64,000 nt of DNA from Enterococcaceae bacterium OF42-14pH9A (GTDB taxonomy: Bacteria > Bacillota > Bacilli > Lactobacillales > Enterococcaceae): assembly GCA_027692465.1 (NCBI GenBank), contig JAQEYU010000002.1:372001-436000 (forward strand), in the 5' to 3' direction. Within the stretch, counting starts at the first letter, position 1, and each line of letters opens with the position of its first letter. Of the stretch, positions 54,930-62,613 are shown one piece after another. Below the pieces are notes generated by a model, which worked only from the letters and a program-made list of their open reading frames with translations, searched no databases and had not been told where the DNA came from. The translations under genes were made by a program, and so were the position numbers.

Positions 54930-56304
54930 ATCTTTTATTCAGCTCACTGTTGCGGTAACCGTAAAACGCGTAAATCAGGATCCCGATGGCAACGGTGATT
55001 CCAAAAACGATCCAAGTCACCGGCTTCAGGCGGGTCATCAAAAACAGACAGCTGGCTACTGATAAGAGCGGCAGCATCGGTACCAGCGGCACCTTGAATT
55101 CGCCCTTTTTCGGTGGCCCCATTTGCTTGCGCAGCTTCAGCAGGCCCAGACCCATCAATGCCAGATAGGAGAGTGCTACGATATTAGTCAGCTCGGCCAA
55201 GATCTGCAGCGGAAATGCCGCTGCAAAGAACAGGGCGAAGGCGCCGGCTACCCAGGTCGCTTTCTTCGGTGTCCGCTGCTTGGGATCGATCTCCTGCATG
55301 AATTTCGGCAGCAAACCGTCTTTACTGATTGCGTAAAGCAGCCGGGCCAGTGAATACATCATGGAAATAGTCACCGTCAAGAGGGTGAGGATCGCACCGA
55401 TGGCGATCACCGATCCGATGAAATTGTGTCCGACATAGCGCATGGCAAAGGCTACCGGATCGCTGATGTTCAGCTTGTCGAAAGGCACGATTCCCGACAA
55501 GATCAAGGTCACCACGATATAGAGAATCGTAGCGATTGCAATCGATCCGATGATTCCCCGCGGGACGTCCCGCTGCGGATTTTTGACTTCTTCGGCAGCC
55601 ATGGCCACCGCATCGAAGCCTAAGAAGGCGAAAAATACCAGTGCTGCCCCATCGAAAACGCCTTTTGCCCCGAATGGCATAAAAGGCTGCCAGTTTCCGG
55701 GCTTCACAAAGAAGATCCCGACTGCGATGAACAGTGCGATGATTCCGAATTTGACCCAGACCATGGCATTGTTCAATCGCAGCGCTTTTTTGGCTTCCTG
55801 AGTCACCCAGAAGGTCACGAAGATCACCACCAAGGCAGCGATCAAATCGACATACGTCCCGCGCGCCGGATCATAGCCCGCTGTCAGCGCAGTCGGCAGC
55901 TGGATCCCGATACTGCTGAGGAAGCCTTGCAGATACCCCGACCAGCCGGATGCCACTGACGAGACCGCCAGCATGAATTCACACAACAAAAACCAGCCGG
56001 CAAACCAGGCAACCACCTCGCCGAAAACCACGTACAGGTAAGAGTACGGTCCCCCCAATATCGGTACTCGAGAGGCAAACTCAGCAAAACACAGGCCTGA
56101 TAAGACAACCACAAAGGCTGCCACCACAAAGGACAGTGACAAGGCCGGCCCGGCATAAACCGCCGTTGCCTGCCCGGTGATCACAAAGATCCCGGTCCCG
56201 ATGATCGCCCCTATCCCCAGCATAATCAGATCTTTCAAAGTCAGCGTCCGCTTCATGCCGCCGCGGTCTGCAGCATCAAATGTTTTTTTACGAAACAGAT
56301 CCAT
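54928..56304 (-). CDS. APC-family amino acid permease
   Basis: This 458-residue protein has twelve membrane helices, beginning LIMLGIGAIIGTGIFVITGQ (the APC helix-1 signature), and resembles cationic or general amino acid permeases such as YfnA. The substrate cannot be assigned. The ATG at 56304 (MDLFRKKTFD) follows AAGGGGAAGAAT; the upstream frame runs into a MITE. Confidence 0.9.
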   Translation of the reverse strand: MDLFRKKTFDAADRGGMKRTLTLKDLIMLGIGAIIGTGIFVITGQATAVYAGPALSLSFVVAAFVVVLSGLCFAEFASRVPILGGPYSYLYVVFGEVVAWFAGWFLLCEFMLAVSSVASGWSGYLQGFLSSIGIQLPTALTAGYDPARGTYVDLIAALVVIFVTFWVTQEAKKALRLNNAMVWVKFGIIALFIAVGIFFVKPGNWQPFMPFGAKGVFDGAALVFFAFLGFDAVAMAAEEVKNPQRDVPRGIIGSIAIATILYIVVTLILSGIVPFDKLNISDPVAFAMRYVGHNFIGSVIAIGAILTLLTVTISMMYSLARLLYAISKDGLLPKFMQEIDPKQRTPKKATWVAGAFALFFAAAFPLQILAELTNIVALSYLALMGLGLLKLRKQMGPPKKGEFKVPLVPMLPLLSVASCLFLMTRLKPVTWIVFGITVAIGILIYAFYGYRNSELNKR

Positions 56305-56353
56305 ATTCTTCCCCTTACTCAGCAGGCAGCTTCTGAACTGCCCTTCTTTTAAT

Positions 56354-56499
56354 TGGTGTGTCTGAAAGCGCCAGTGCCAACTCTTCTGACCCCTTTCACC
56401 GCAATCTGCACCGTTTTGGCACCACACAAACTGCACTTGGGGCTTCGATTTCGGCCGGCACTCAAAAATCCGCCGCCACCGGAGTTTCCCGATACACCC
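56354..56499. mobile_element. MITE-like element, diverged copy
   Basis: The left end TGGTGTGTCTGAAAGCGCC and inverted right end GGGTGTATCGGGAAACTCC enclose CCCCTTTCACCGCAATCTG, as in the 3945 copy. It is followed by TA and lies three bases from the stop codon of the sugar-uptake gene. Confidence 0.75.
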
Positions 56500-56502
56500 T
56501 AA

Positions 56503-57375
56503 TTATATACTCTTCATATATCCTAAAAGAATACCACCGCCGATTACAAAAAGGCAACCTAAAACGACATAAATCAGTTCTTTTTTCGTCTTATGTTCCC
56601 CCAGAAGGAAGATGCCTCCCAAAGTTGAAATAATGATCCCCATCTGTGACAGGGAGAAGCTGACAGCCAGCCCCAGTGATTGGATCCCCATCAGCATACA
56701 AACATTTCCCAAGCCCCACAACAAGCCGGTGACGTTATTTTTCAAAACGAAGCGATCGTAGCGGATATTCCCCAACGTAAACAAAAATGCGCCGGCCACC
56801 ATTCCCACACTTTGCGGCAGAATCACCGCTGCCGGATCCAGATCTGCCCAGGTCAGAATAATCGTATATGCCCCGTAACCCAGTGTGGAAAACAGCAGCG
56901 CTCTAAACCCTTTACCGAAATCAAACATCTTTTGTCCCGCCGGTAACAGGTTTGCCCGATCGGGATCTTGACGGGAGGTATAGTACGAGCCGGCTACCAG
57001 CAGCGCTAAAGCGATCCCTCCTAACAGAAAATCGCCACCTTTGCGCCATTCACCGAACAAGACCGCGCCGGCCACGGTATTCAAGATCAGCTGCAGACCC
57101 GTAGACAACGGCAGCGCCACCGAGATCCCCATATGATGCATCCCCTGGAACTGACCTTTTTGTCCAATGCTCCAAAAGATCCCCGACAAGAAGCCGAAAA
57201 TCACTGTTGCTGCTGTCATAGTAGGCTGCAACACAAAAAAGACGACCACGGAAAAGAAAAAGGCCCCAATCGTCATCCCCAGCGTCTGCTGATTGGGCGA
57301 TCCACCCATCTTACCGCTGACCAGCGCCGTGCTGCCCCAAGCGAACATCGGCACCAAAGCTATCAATAATTCCAC
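56503..57375 (-). CDS. GlcU/RbsU-type sugar uptake protein (GRP family)
   Basis: This 290-residue protein has ten membrane helices, beginning VELLIALVPMFAWGSTALVSG; the KGQFQGMHHMGISVALPLSTG segment is typical of GlcU/RbsU. It probably takes up glucose or ribose. The start is GTG at 57375, set by AAAGGAGAGTTTATAC; the in-frame ATG further upstream lacks family-like sequence. Confidence 0.88.
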   Translation of the reverse strand: MELLIALVPMFAWGSTALVSGKMGGSPNQQTLGMTIGAFFFSVVVFFVLQPTMTAATVIFGFLSGIFWSIGQKGQFQGMHHMGISVALPLSTGLQLILNTVAGAVLFGEWRKGGDFLLGGIALALLVAGSYYTSRQDPDRANLLPAGQKMFDFGKGFRALLFSTLGYGAYTIILTWADLDPAAVILPQSVGMVAGAFLFTLGNIRYDRFVLKNNVTGLLWGLGNVCMLMGIQSLGLAVSFSLSQMGIIISTLGGIFLLGEHKTKKELIYVVLGCLFVIGGGILLGYMKSI

Positions 57376-57570
57376 GTATAAACTCTCCTTTATAAAAGGA
57401 TCACAATCCTTTTTATGCATATAGTTGTGCGTTAAAAAACAGCACTCGGCTAGTCTACCAGTGAAATCGTTTTTCCCTCAAGAAAAATTTCATTTAATTT
57501 CAGAAATCCAAGACTCCTTTCATGTAAACAGCCTTATTCCAGAAGATTAATCGTCATCTGAAACTTTTCA

Positions 57571-57592
57571 GTACTTGGGGCTAGTGCTGTAT
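57571..57592. repeat. family-2 repeat tail fragment
   Basis: TTGGGGCTAGTGCTGTATCCGG is the near-exact reverse complement of 14238-14259. It is preceded by CTGAAACTTTTCAGTAC, as in the family-2 right end. 57376-57570 holds no gene. Confidence 0.6.
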
Positions 57593-57634
57593 CCGGAAAG
57601 CCCAGAAGCCGGCGCCAAAACTGTTCCATGCAAA

Positions 57635-57673
57635 AAAACTTCCGCCAAAACCCGGAGGTCTTGCGGAAGTTTT
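57635..57673 (-). terminator. terminator of the BceRS-like operon
   Basis: AAAACTTCCGC pairs with GCGGAAGTTTT; the minus strand ends in a T-run. Confidence 0.8.
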
Positions 57674-57682
57674 CGCAACGGT

Positions 57683-58708
57683 TCATTTTTTATCCTGATA
57701 ATAAGCCAGATAGGGAAAATAAAGCAGCATCCGGGTTCCTTCGCCGACAGCCGACTTGGCGGTCAACTGCAGACCCAGCTGTTGGGCCAGATTGCGGGCC
57801 AGATACAGCCCCAACCCGGTGGAATGCGTTTCGGAGTAGCGCCCGTTTTGGCCGGTGAAGCCTTTGTCAAAAATCCGTCGCAGATCTTCGGCAGGAATCC
57901 CGATGCCGGTGTCGGCAATCGACAACTCCACTCCCTTGGCTTTCTTTTCGATAGTAATGGTCACTTTACCGTTTTCCGGTGTATATTTGATGGCATTGCT
58001 CAACAGCTGTTGGAGGATAAAGCCCAACCACTTACCGTCTGTCAGGACGTTTTGATCCTCACCGATCACCTCATAGCGCAGGTTTCGCTGGATAAAATAG
58101 TTGGCATTGCTGCGGATGATGGGCAGGATTACTTCCTTCAAGGAGGTATCCCGGATCAGATAGTCTTTGGAAAAATTGTCCAATCGGGAAAAATAGAGCA
58201 CCTGTTCCACGTATCCGTCGATTTTCCCCAGTTCATTTTCCAGCATCATGTACTTGTCATCAGGAATCTCGAATTCCAAAGAGCGCAGCAGCAGTTGAGA
58301 CGCCGCCAGCGGAACTTTGATCTCATGAACCCAAGAGTCGATGTAATCCTTCTGTTCTTCCTGGCCGGCTACAATCTCCTGCATCATACTTTGATGTTCG
58401 CGGATCACCTGGTTGATAAAGTTCTGTTCCAGCTCTTCTTCCTCACAGCGGGCACCGGTGAGATAGTTCTGCATCGCACTCTGATCTTCCTTCAGCGCCA
58501 GTTTTTGCCACCAGATTCGTTTGGAAAAATAGTGATAAACCAGCAAGAGGATCAGCAACACCCCTTCCATCAGCGCCAGGTAGCCCACCGTGCCCCAATC
58601 CAGACCGATGCCGGGGGACAGCCACATCACAAAGGCCGTCAGTAGCACAAATACCAGCCAGCCCACCAGCACCAATTTTCGATCTTTCAGATAGCGCCAA
58701 AAGGACAT
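57683..58708 (-). CDS. BceS/GraS-like intramembrane-sensing histidine kinase
   Basis: Of 341 residues, two closely spaced membrane helices (about 12-60) with almost no extracellular loop precede a dimerisation domain with phospho-acceptor His in SWVHEIKVPLAA, then a HATPase with NAIKYTPENG, DTGIGIP and STGLGLYLARNL. Such kinases usually respond to cell-wall antibiotics through a BceAB transporter, but none is adjacent here. It lies 29 bp after the regulator. Confidence 0.88.
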   Translation of the reverse strand: MSFWRYLKDRKLVLVGWLVFVLLTAFVMWLSPGIGLDWGTVGYLALMEGVLLILLLVYHYFSKRIWWQKLALKEDQSAMQNYLTGARCEEEELEQNFINQVIREHQSMMQEIVAGQEEQKDYIDSWVHEIKVPLAASQLLLRSLEFEIPDDKYMMLENELGKIDGYVEQVLYFSRLDNFSKDYLIRDTSLKEVILPIIRSNANYFIQRNLRYEVIGEDQNVLTDGKWLGFILQQLLSNAIKYTPENGKVTITIEKKAKGVELSIADTGIGIPAEDLRRIFDKGFTGQNGRYSETHSTGLGLYLARNLAQQLGLQLTAKSAVGEGTRMLLYFPYLAYYQDKK

Positions 58709-58737
58709 CTTGATCCCCGCTTTCTCTTTTTTCAGGC

Positions 58738-59412
58738 TCAGGGAACGATGTAGCCCTGCCCCACTTTGGTTTCGATATACCCGGTCAAGCCGGCCTGCTC
58801 GATTTTCCGCCGCAGCCGATTGATGTTGACCGTCAAGGTGTTGTCATCCACAAAGCGCTCGTCGTCCCACAGCGCCCGCAGCAGTTTTTCCCGTGACAAG
58901 ATCTTGCCACGGTTTTTCAACAAAATATACAGCAACCGATACTCGTTTTTCGACAGATCGATGACTTCACCGTTGACTTCAGCTGTACTGTTGTCCACAT
59001 TCAGTGTCAGACCGTTGTGGCTCAAGGTTTCTGTCGTGCCGCTGGAATAGTTGTACGAACGGCGCAGCAGGGCGTTGATCTTAGCAATCAGCACATCAAT
59101 CTCAAAGGGCTTGGTGACAAAGTCGTCTGCCCCCATATTCATGGCCATGATCATGTCCATGTTGGTATTGCGACTGGAAATGAAAATGATCGGCACTTGC
59201 GAAATCTCCCGGATCTTTTGGCACCAATAATACCCGTCGAACACCGGCAGATTGATATCCAAAAGTACCAGCTGCGGCTCCTGATCTTGAAAATCATCGA
59301 AGACTCGATTGAAATCAGTGGTCCCGAAAACTTCGAATCGCCATTTTTTTAATTCCTCCATAATCAACTGGCGAATGACTCCTTCGTCTTCCACCACCAT
59401 GATTTTTGCCAT
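58738..59412 (-). CDS. OmpR-family response regulator (BceR/GraR-like)
   Basis: Of 224 residues, the receiver domain (phospho-acceptor Asp in LVLLDINLPVFDG, K in FVTKPF) and C-terminal winged helix (LSKNEYRLLYILLKNRGKILS) are complete. The ATG at 59412 (MAKIMVVED) follows AAGGGGGAAGCAGAA. Forms a two-gene operon with the kinase. Confidence 0.92.
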   Translation of the reverse strand: MAKIMVVEDEGVIRQLIMEELKKWRFEVFGTTDFNRVFDDFQDQEPQLVLLDINLPVFDGYYWCQKIREISQVPIIFISSRNTNMDMIMAMNMGADDFVTKPFEIDVLIAKINALLRRSYNYSSGTTETLSHNGLTLNVDNSTAEVNGEVIDLSKNEYRLLYILLKNRGKILSREKLLRALWDDERFVDDNTLTVNINRLRRKIEQAGLTGYIETKVGQGYIVP

Positions 59413-59726
59413 TTCTGCTTCCCCCTTCATTCATTTCACTGCCCCACGATCGGCAACTGTCTGTCCTATCAAAGATAACGGATGTCGCCGGCAAAAACAT
59501 CCTGCTTTGGTCTGATTCTTTTTACGATGTGTTTGAATAGCTGTCACAAAACTGTACTTTTTATCGATCCCATTGAAACTGATCCGCCTCCAACTTTTTC
59601 CGATCAGTGACAAATCCCGATACAGCTTAAGAGTACCAAAAAAAGACAACTCCGCCAACCAAGTGGAACTCCTACCGACTTATACTTCGTGTTTCGCAGC
59701 TTCCCCTTGATTTCAGTCTGATCTCG
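59413..59726. other. gene-free stretch
   Basis: Nothing convincing was found. A 75-codon frame on the minus strand (59431-59658) has no ribosome binding site and no recognisable sequence. Confidence 0.3.
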
Positions 59727-59766
59727 CAAAAAAACTGCACCCGGTATGTTGCTTCCGAGTGCAGTC
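59727..59766 (-). terminator. terminator of the 73-residue gene
   Basis: ACTGCACTCGG pairs with CCGGGTGCAGT and is followed by TTTTTTT on the minus strand. Confidence 0.8.
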
Positions 59767-59780
59767 TGCTTTATCAAAAA

Positions 59781-60002
59781 TCAAAAGTGGTCGATCTGGT
59801 TTTGCTGTTGGATGCCGACTGCCGGCGCTTCTTCGATGACTTTTTCCAGAATTGTTTCTTTCTTTTCCGAAGTGTCTTCGTGTCCGGGCTCGTCGTCCAG
59901 ATTCAGTTCTTTTTCCATTTCATCGAGTTTTTCGAAGGTCTCCTCTTTCTTTGCTTCTTCGGCCAACTCTTCCAATTTTTTCTTGTCCTGTTCGTCTGCC
60001 AT
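59781..60002 (-). CDS. small acidic coiled-coil protein
   Basis: This 73-residue protein is very rich in Glu, Lys and Asp (KKKLEELAEEAKKEETFEKL), probably a charged helix. It has no known family that I can name. AAAGGAGGATCTTTAGC precedes its ATG, and it has its own terminator. Confidence 0.65.
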   Translation of the reverse strand: MADEQDKKKLEELAEEAKKEETFEKLDEMEKELNLDDEPGHEDTSEKKETILEKVIEEAPAVGIQQQNQIDHF

Positions 60003-60165
60003 GCTAAAGATCCTCCTTTATTGCTGTTGACGGGACTTCCTGTTCGTATCAATTATGAATACGAATCCCTGCAACTTACTACGATAAGGGTATCATGTTT
60101 GTTCGGATAAAGCGAAAGATTTGCTGAGATCTGCCTTAAATTCAGGACAGGTTTGTAAACAAAAA

Positions 60166-61815
60166 TCAAGCCAGTTCATTGATCACTTTCTGCATCAATT
60201 CTGCGGCTTCATCCGGTAGGGCATTGTAGCCTTCATTGTCGGTCTTTTGTGCCAGGATGAAGTCCAGACGACTTTGCATCCGGGTCCGCAAAGCTGCAAC
60301 ATATTCCGCATCCTCGAAGTCCACATCAAACCCTGCTACCGGCAGATAACTCATGCCTTCCATCGGTCCAAAGGGAGTGAATTCCGCTTGGCTTTCCACG
60401 ATTTTCTCGATGGAACCCAACGTGTCCGCCGGTTTGACTTTCTTGCCTTTGTAAAAACCGGTATTCAGAATGTAGCAAGCGGTATGATTTTTTTCGAACA
60501 AGTCTTTGAAGTCGGCAAAATCCTGTCCCAACGGATAGACTCGGAAGGGATTGGCATAAGGTTCGATCACCAATTTGTCCATATCGACATTGCCTACGAC
60601 ATTTTCCGCGGTGGTTCGTTTGGTAGCCAGTGTCAACCCGAAAACAGCTGCCAGAACCGGATCATCAATCTTCACTACCGGCGGCAGACTGTCGTCTTTC
60701 ATGATCCAGAAGATTGCATCGATAGCTGAGCGCAGATGATCCACCCGATTTGGCGTCACGTAGCGGGATTTCACAGTGCGGCCATTGCCGTTGCGGATGT
60801 CCTGGGTAACGATGACTTTCTTACCTGCCTCATCCAAGGTAACCCCGACGTTTTGACAGGTGATGAAATAATCCACTGCCGGATCGTCCAGCGGGTAATC
60901 CTGGGTTTTATCAAAGTAGGCCGGCTCCAAAGCAGTCGTCGAACCGTCGTCTTTATTGATGACAAATGCATCATCATGGAGCACTTTGACTTCGTATTTG
61001 TCCCCGTGTTTAGCCAATGTAATGGTGGATTTACCGGAACCGGAAAGCCCGAATGCGGCCATGGTGAATTTTTTGTCCGGCAGCTGGTATTGCTTCATCC
61101 CGCCGTGGCAGGCTACATAGCCATTGCGATGCGCAGTTGCCCATGCCAGGGTCAGCGTCGCTTTTTTCAGCTCACCGAAATAATTCAAGCCGAGAACCGC
61201 CGCCACATTATGCTCAGGATCAAATAACGCCAGGCCGTGTGGGAAATCCGGATGTTTCCAATCAGGATCAGCATAGAGATAGATATCATTTTCCGGATAA
61301 GCCTTGGAATCTTTATACTCAGACAGCCATTCATTAGTCGCGATCTGGAAATTCAGCAGATAAGAATAGAAATTCGTCTCATAATTGACCGGCAGCAACA
61401 GGTGGGCTTTTACCATAAAGTCCTTGTCCAAACCGACCACGACTTCGCCGCAATAGAATTTCTTATGGATACTCTGGTGCAATGCATCCCGCAAGATGCC
61501 TTCATAGAGCGCCTTATCGATGCTCGGTTGACCCACTACCCGACGTGCGGCTGCGGTCCGTCCGGTCACTTTGCCGTCGTTAAAGACGATAACCTTGGTA
61601 TCCTTCGGCAGCCCCAGTTCTTCGGTATGGATCACCGGCATGTCTGTGATCACAGCCCCCGGTGCTGCTTTGGCCAATTCATAGGCCTGCGCCAGATCAG
61701 CGACCCGTTCGACGTTGTTGCCGTAAAAGGCCGACTCTACCAGCGTTTTGAAACTGGAAAAGAGCTTGTTGTCAGGAGTGATTGCTCCATGGGAATAAGT
61801 GCCGACAGTTGCCAT
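60166..61815 (-). CDS. pckA: phosphoenolpyruvate carboxykinase (ATP)
   Basis: It converts oxaloacetate and ATP to PEP, CO2 and ADP, or runs in reverse as an anaplerotic CO2-fixing step in fermenters. The ATP loop GLSGSGKST, the upstream HGGMKQYQL and HDDAFVIN motifs and NYFGELKKATLTLAWA are present. The 549-residue length is normal. GGAGGAATCATTAT precedes the ATG. A strong promoter and cre-like site lie upstream. Confidence 0.94.
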   Translation of the reverse strand: MATVGTYSHGAITPDNKLFSSFKTLVESAFYGNNVERVADLAQAYELAKAAPGAVITDMPVIHTEELGLPKDTKVIVFNDGKVTGRTAAARRVVGQPSIDKALYEGILRDALHQSIHKKFYCGEVVVGLDKDFMVKAHLLLPVNYETNFYSYLLNFQIATNEWLSEYKDSKAYPENDIYLYADPDWKHPDFPHGLALFDPEHNVAAVLGLNYFGELKKATLTLAWATAHRNGYVACHGGMKQYQLPDKKFTMAAFGLSGSGKSTITLAKHGDKYEVKVLHDDAFVINKDDGSTTALEPAYFDKTQDYPLDDPAVDYFITCQNVGVTLDEAGKKVIVTQDIRNGNGRTVKSRYVTPNRVDHLRSAIDAIFWIMKDDSLPPVVKIDDPVLAAVFGLTLATKRTTAENVVGNVDMDKLVIEPYANPFRVYPLGQDFADFKDLFEKNHTACYILNTGFYKGKKVKPADTLGSIEKIVESQAEFTPFGPMEGMSYLPVAGFDVDFEDAEYVAALRTRMQSRLDFILAQKTDNEGYNALPDEAAELMQKVINELA

Positions 61816-61844
61816 ATAATGATTCCTCCAATCGATTATTAAAT

Positions 61845-61858
61845 ATATAGCGTTTACA
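61845..61858 (-). promoter_or_regulatory. candidate cre site of pckA
   Basis: On the minus strand TGTAAACGCTATAT matches the CcpA consensus at 10 of 12 positions. It lies downstream of the predicted transcription start, where CcpA would act as a roadblock. Confidence 0.55.
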
Positions 61859-61871
61859 ATCTAACAATAAC

Positions 61872-61900
61872 ATTATAATACAACTGCGGTTTTATGTCCC
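61872..61900 (-). promoter_or_regulatory. sigma-A promoter of pckA
   Basis: On the minus strand, -35 GGGACA (61895-61900), a 17-bp spacer and a perfect -10 TATAAT (61872-61877). Confidence 0.65.
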
Positions 61901-61923
61901 AAGATATTAGTTCGTTGTACTGA

Positions 61924-62436
61924 TTATCTGAATTCCGATAGTCCTTCTCTAATCAATAACGACCGTTTAACAGAAAGCCCGCTACGAAAACCAGTCAAAC
62001 TCCCGTCTTTTCCAATGACTCGATGGCAGGGAATCACCACCAAAAGAGGATTGCGCCCCACCGCATTGGCCACCGCTCGTACCGACTGCGGCCGCCCGAT
62101 TGCAGCGGCTAATTCACTGTAGGTCGTCAAAGTGCCATAGGGTTGGCGACTGAGGGCTTGCCACACCTGTTGTTGAAAATCGGTCCCGACAAGGTCCAGC
62201 TTCAGCTTAAAGTCGGTCAACCCTCCCTGGTCATATTGGTGCAGCTGCTCAAGCGCCTGATCGATGTATTCTTGATTTTTTAGCGGATAAAACTGATACT
62301 CCTTAAAAAAGCGCGTCATTTCCGCTTCATCGACGCCACTGATATAAGCCACACCTGCTGCCGTCGCACCGATCCGAATCTTCAACTTTAGTTCAGTCAG
62401 ATAATCGTCACGATAATACAAAATCTTTTCCTTCAT
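61924..62436 (-). CDS. ogt: methylated-DNA-[protein]-cysteine S-methyltransferase
   Basis: This suicide enzyme repairs O6-alkylguanine. The active-site motif VVIPCHRVIG is intact, as are TTYSELAAAIGRPQSVRAVA and the N-terminal ribonuclease-like domain. At 170 residues it is normal for Ogt. Confidence 0.93.
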   Translation of the reverse strand: MKEKILYYRDDYLTELKLKIRIGATAAGVAYISGVDEAEMTRFFKEYQFYPLKNQEYIDQALEQLHQYDQGGLTDFKLKLDLVGTDFQQQVWQALSRQPYGTLTTYSELAAAIGRPQSVRAVANAVGRNPLLVVIPCHRVIGKDGSLTGFRSGLSVKRSLLIREGLSEFR

Positions 62437-62613
62437 TTTCTTGACCTCCTTTACTGGCTGCCTTTATTATACCTGCTGTCAAAAAAACTGATCACAGATA
62501 CGCTCCGTGACCAGTGTTGTCTGCTATAGCGGTTCTTTCCCCGCGATCATTCAACGCAGCTCTTCTTAGCGCCGCCAAGACTGCGTTCACCGACGTTTAG
62601 ATACTTCGGTTTT

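Noticed and set aside
59431..59658. 75-codon minus-strand frame upstream of the response regulator
   Set aside because: It has no ribosome binding site or family resemblance; considered chance.
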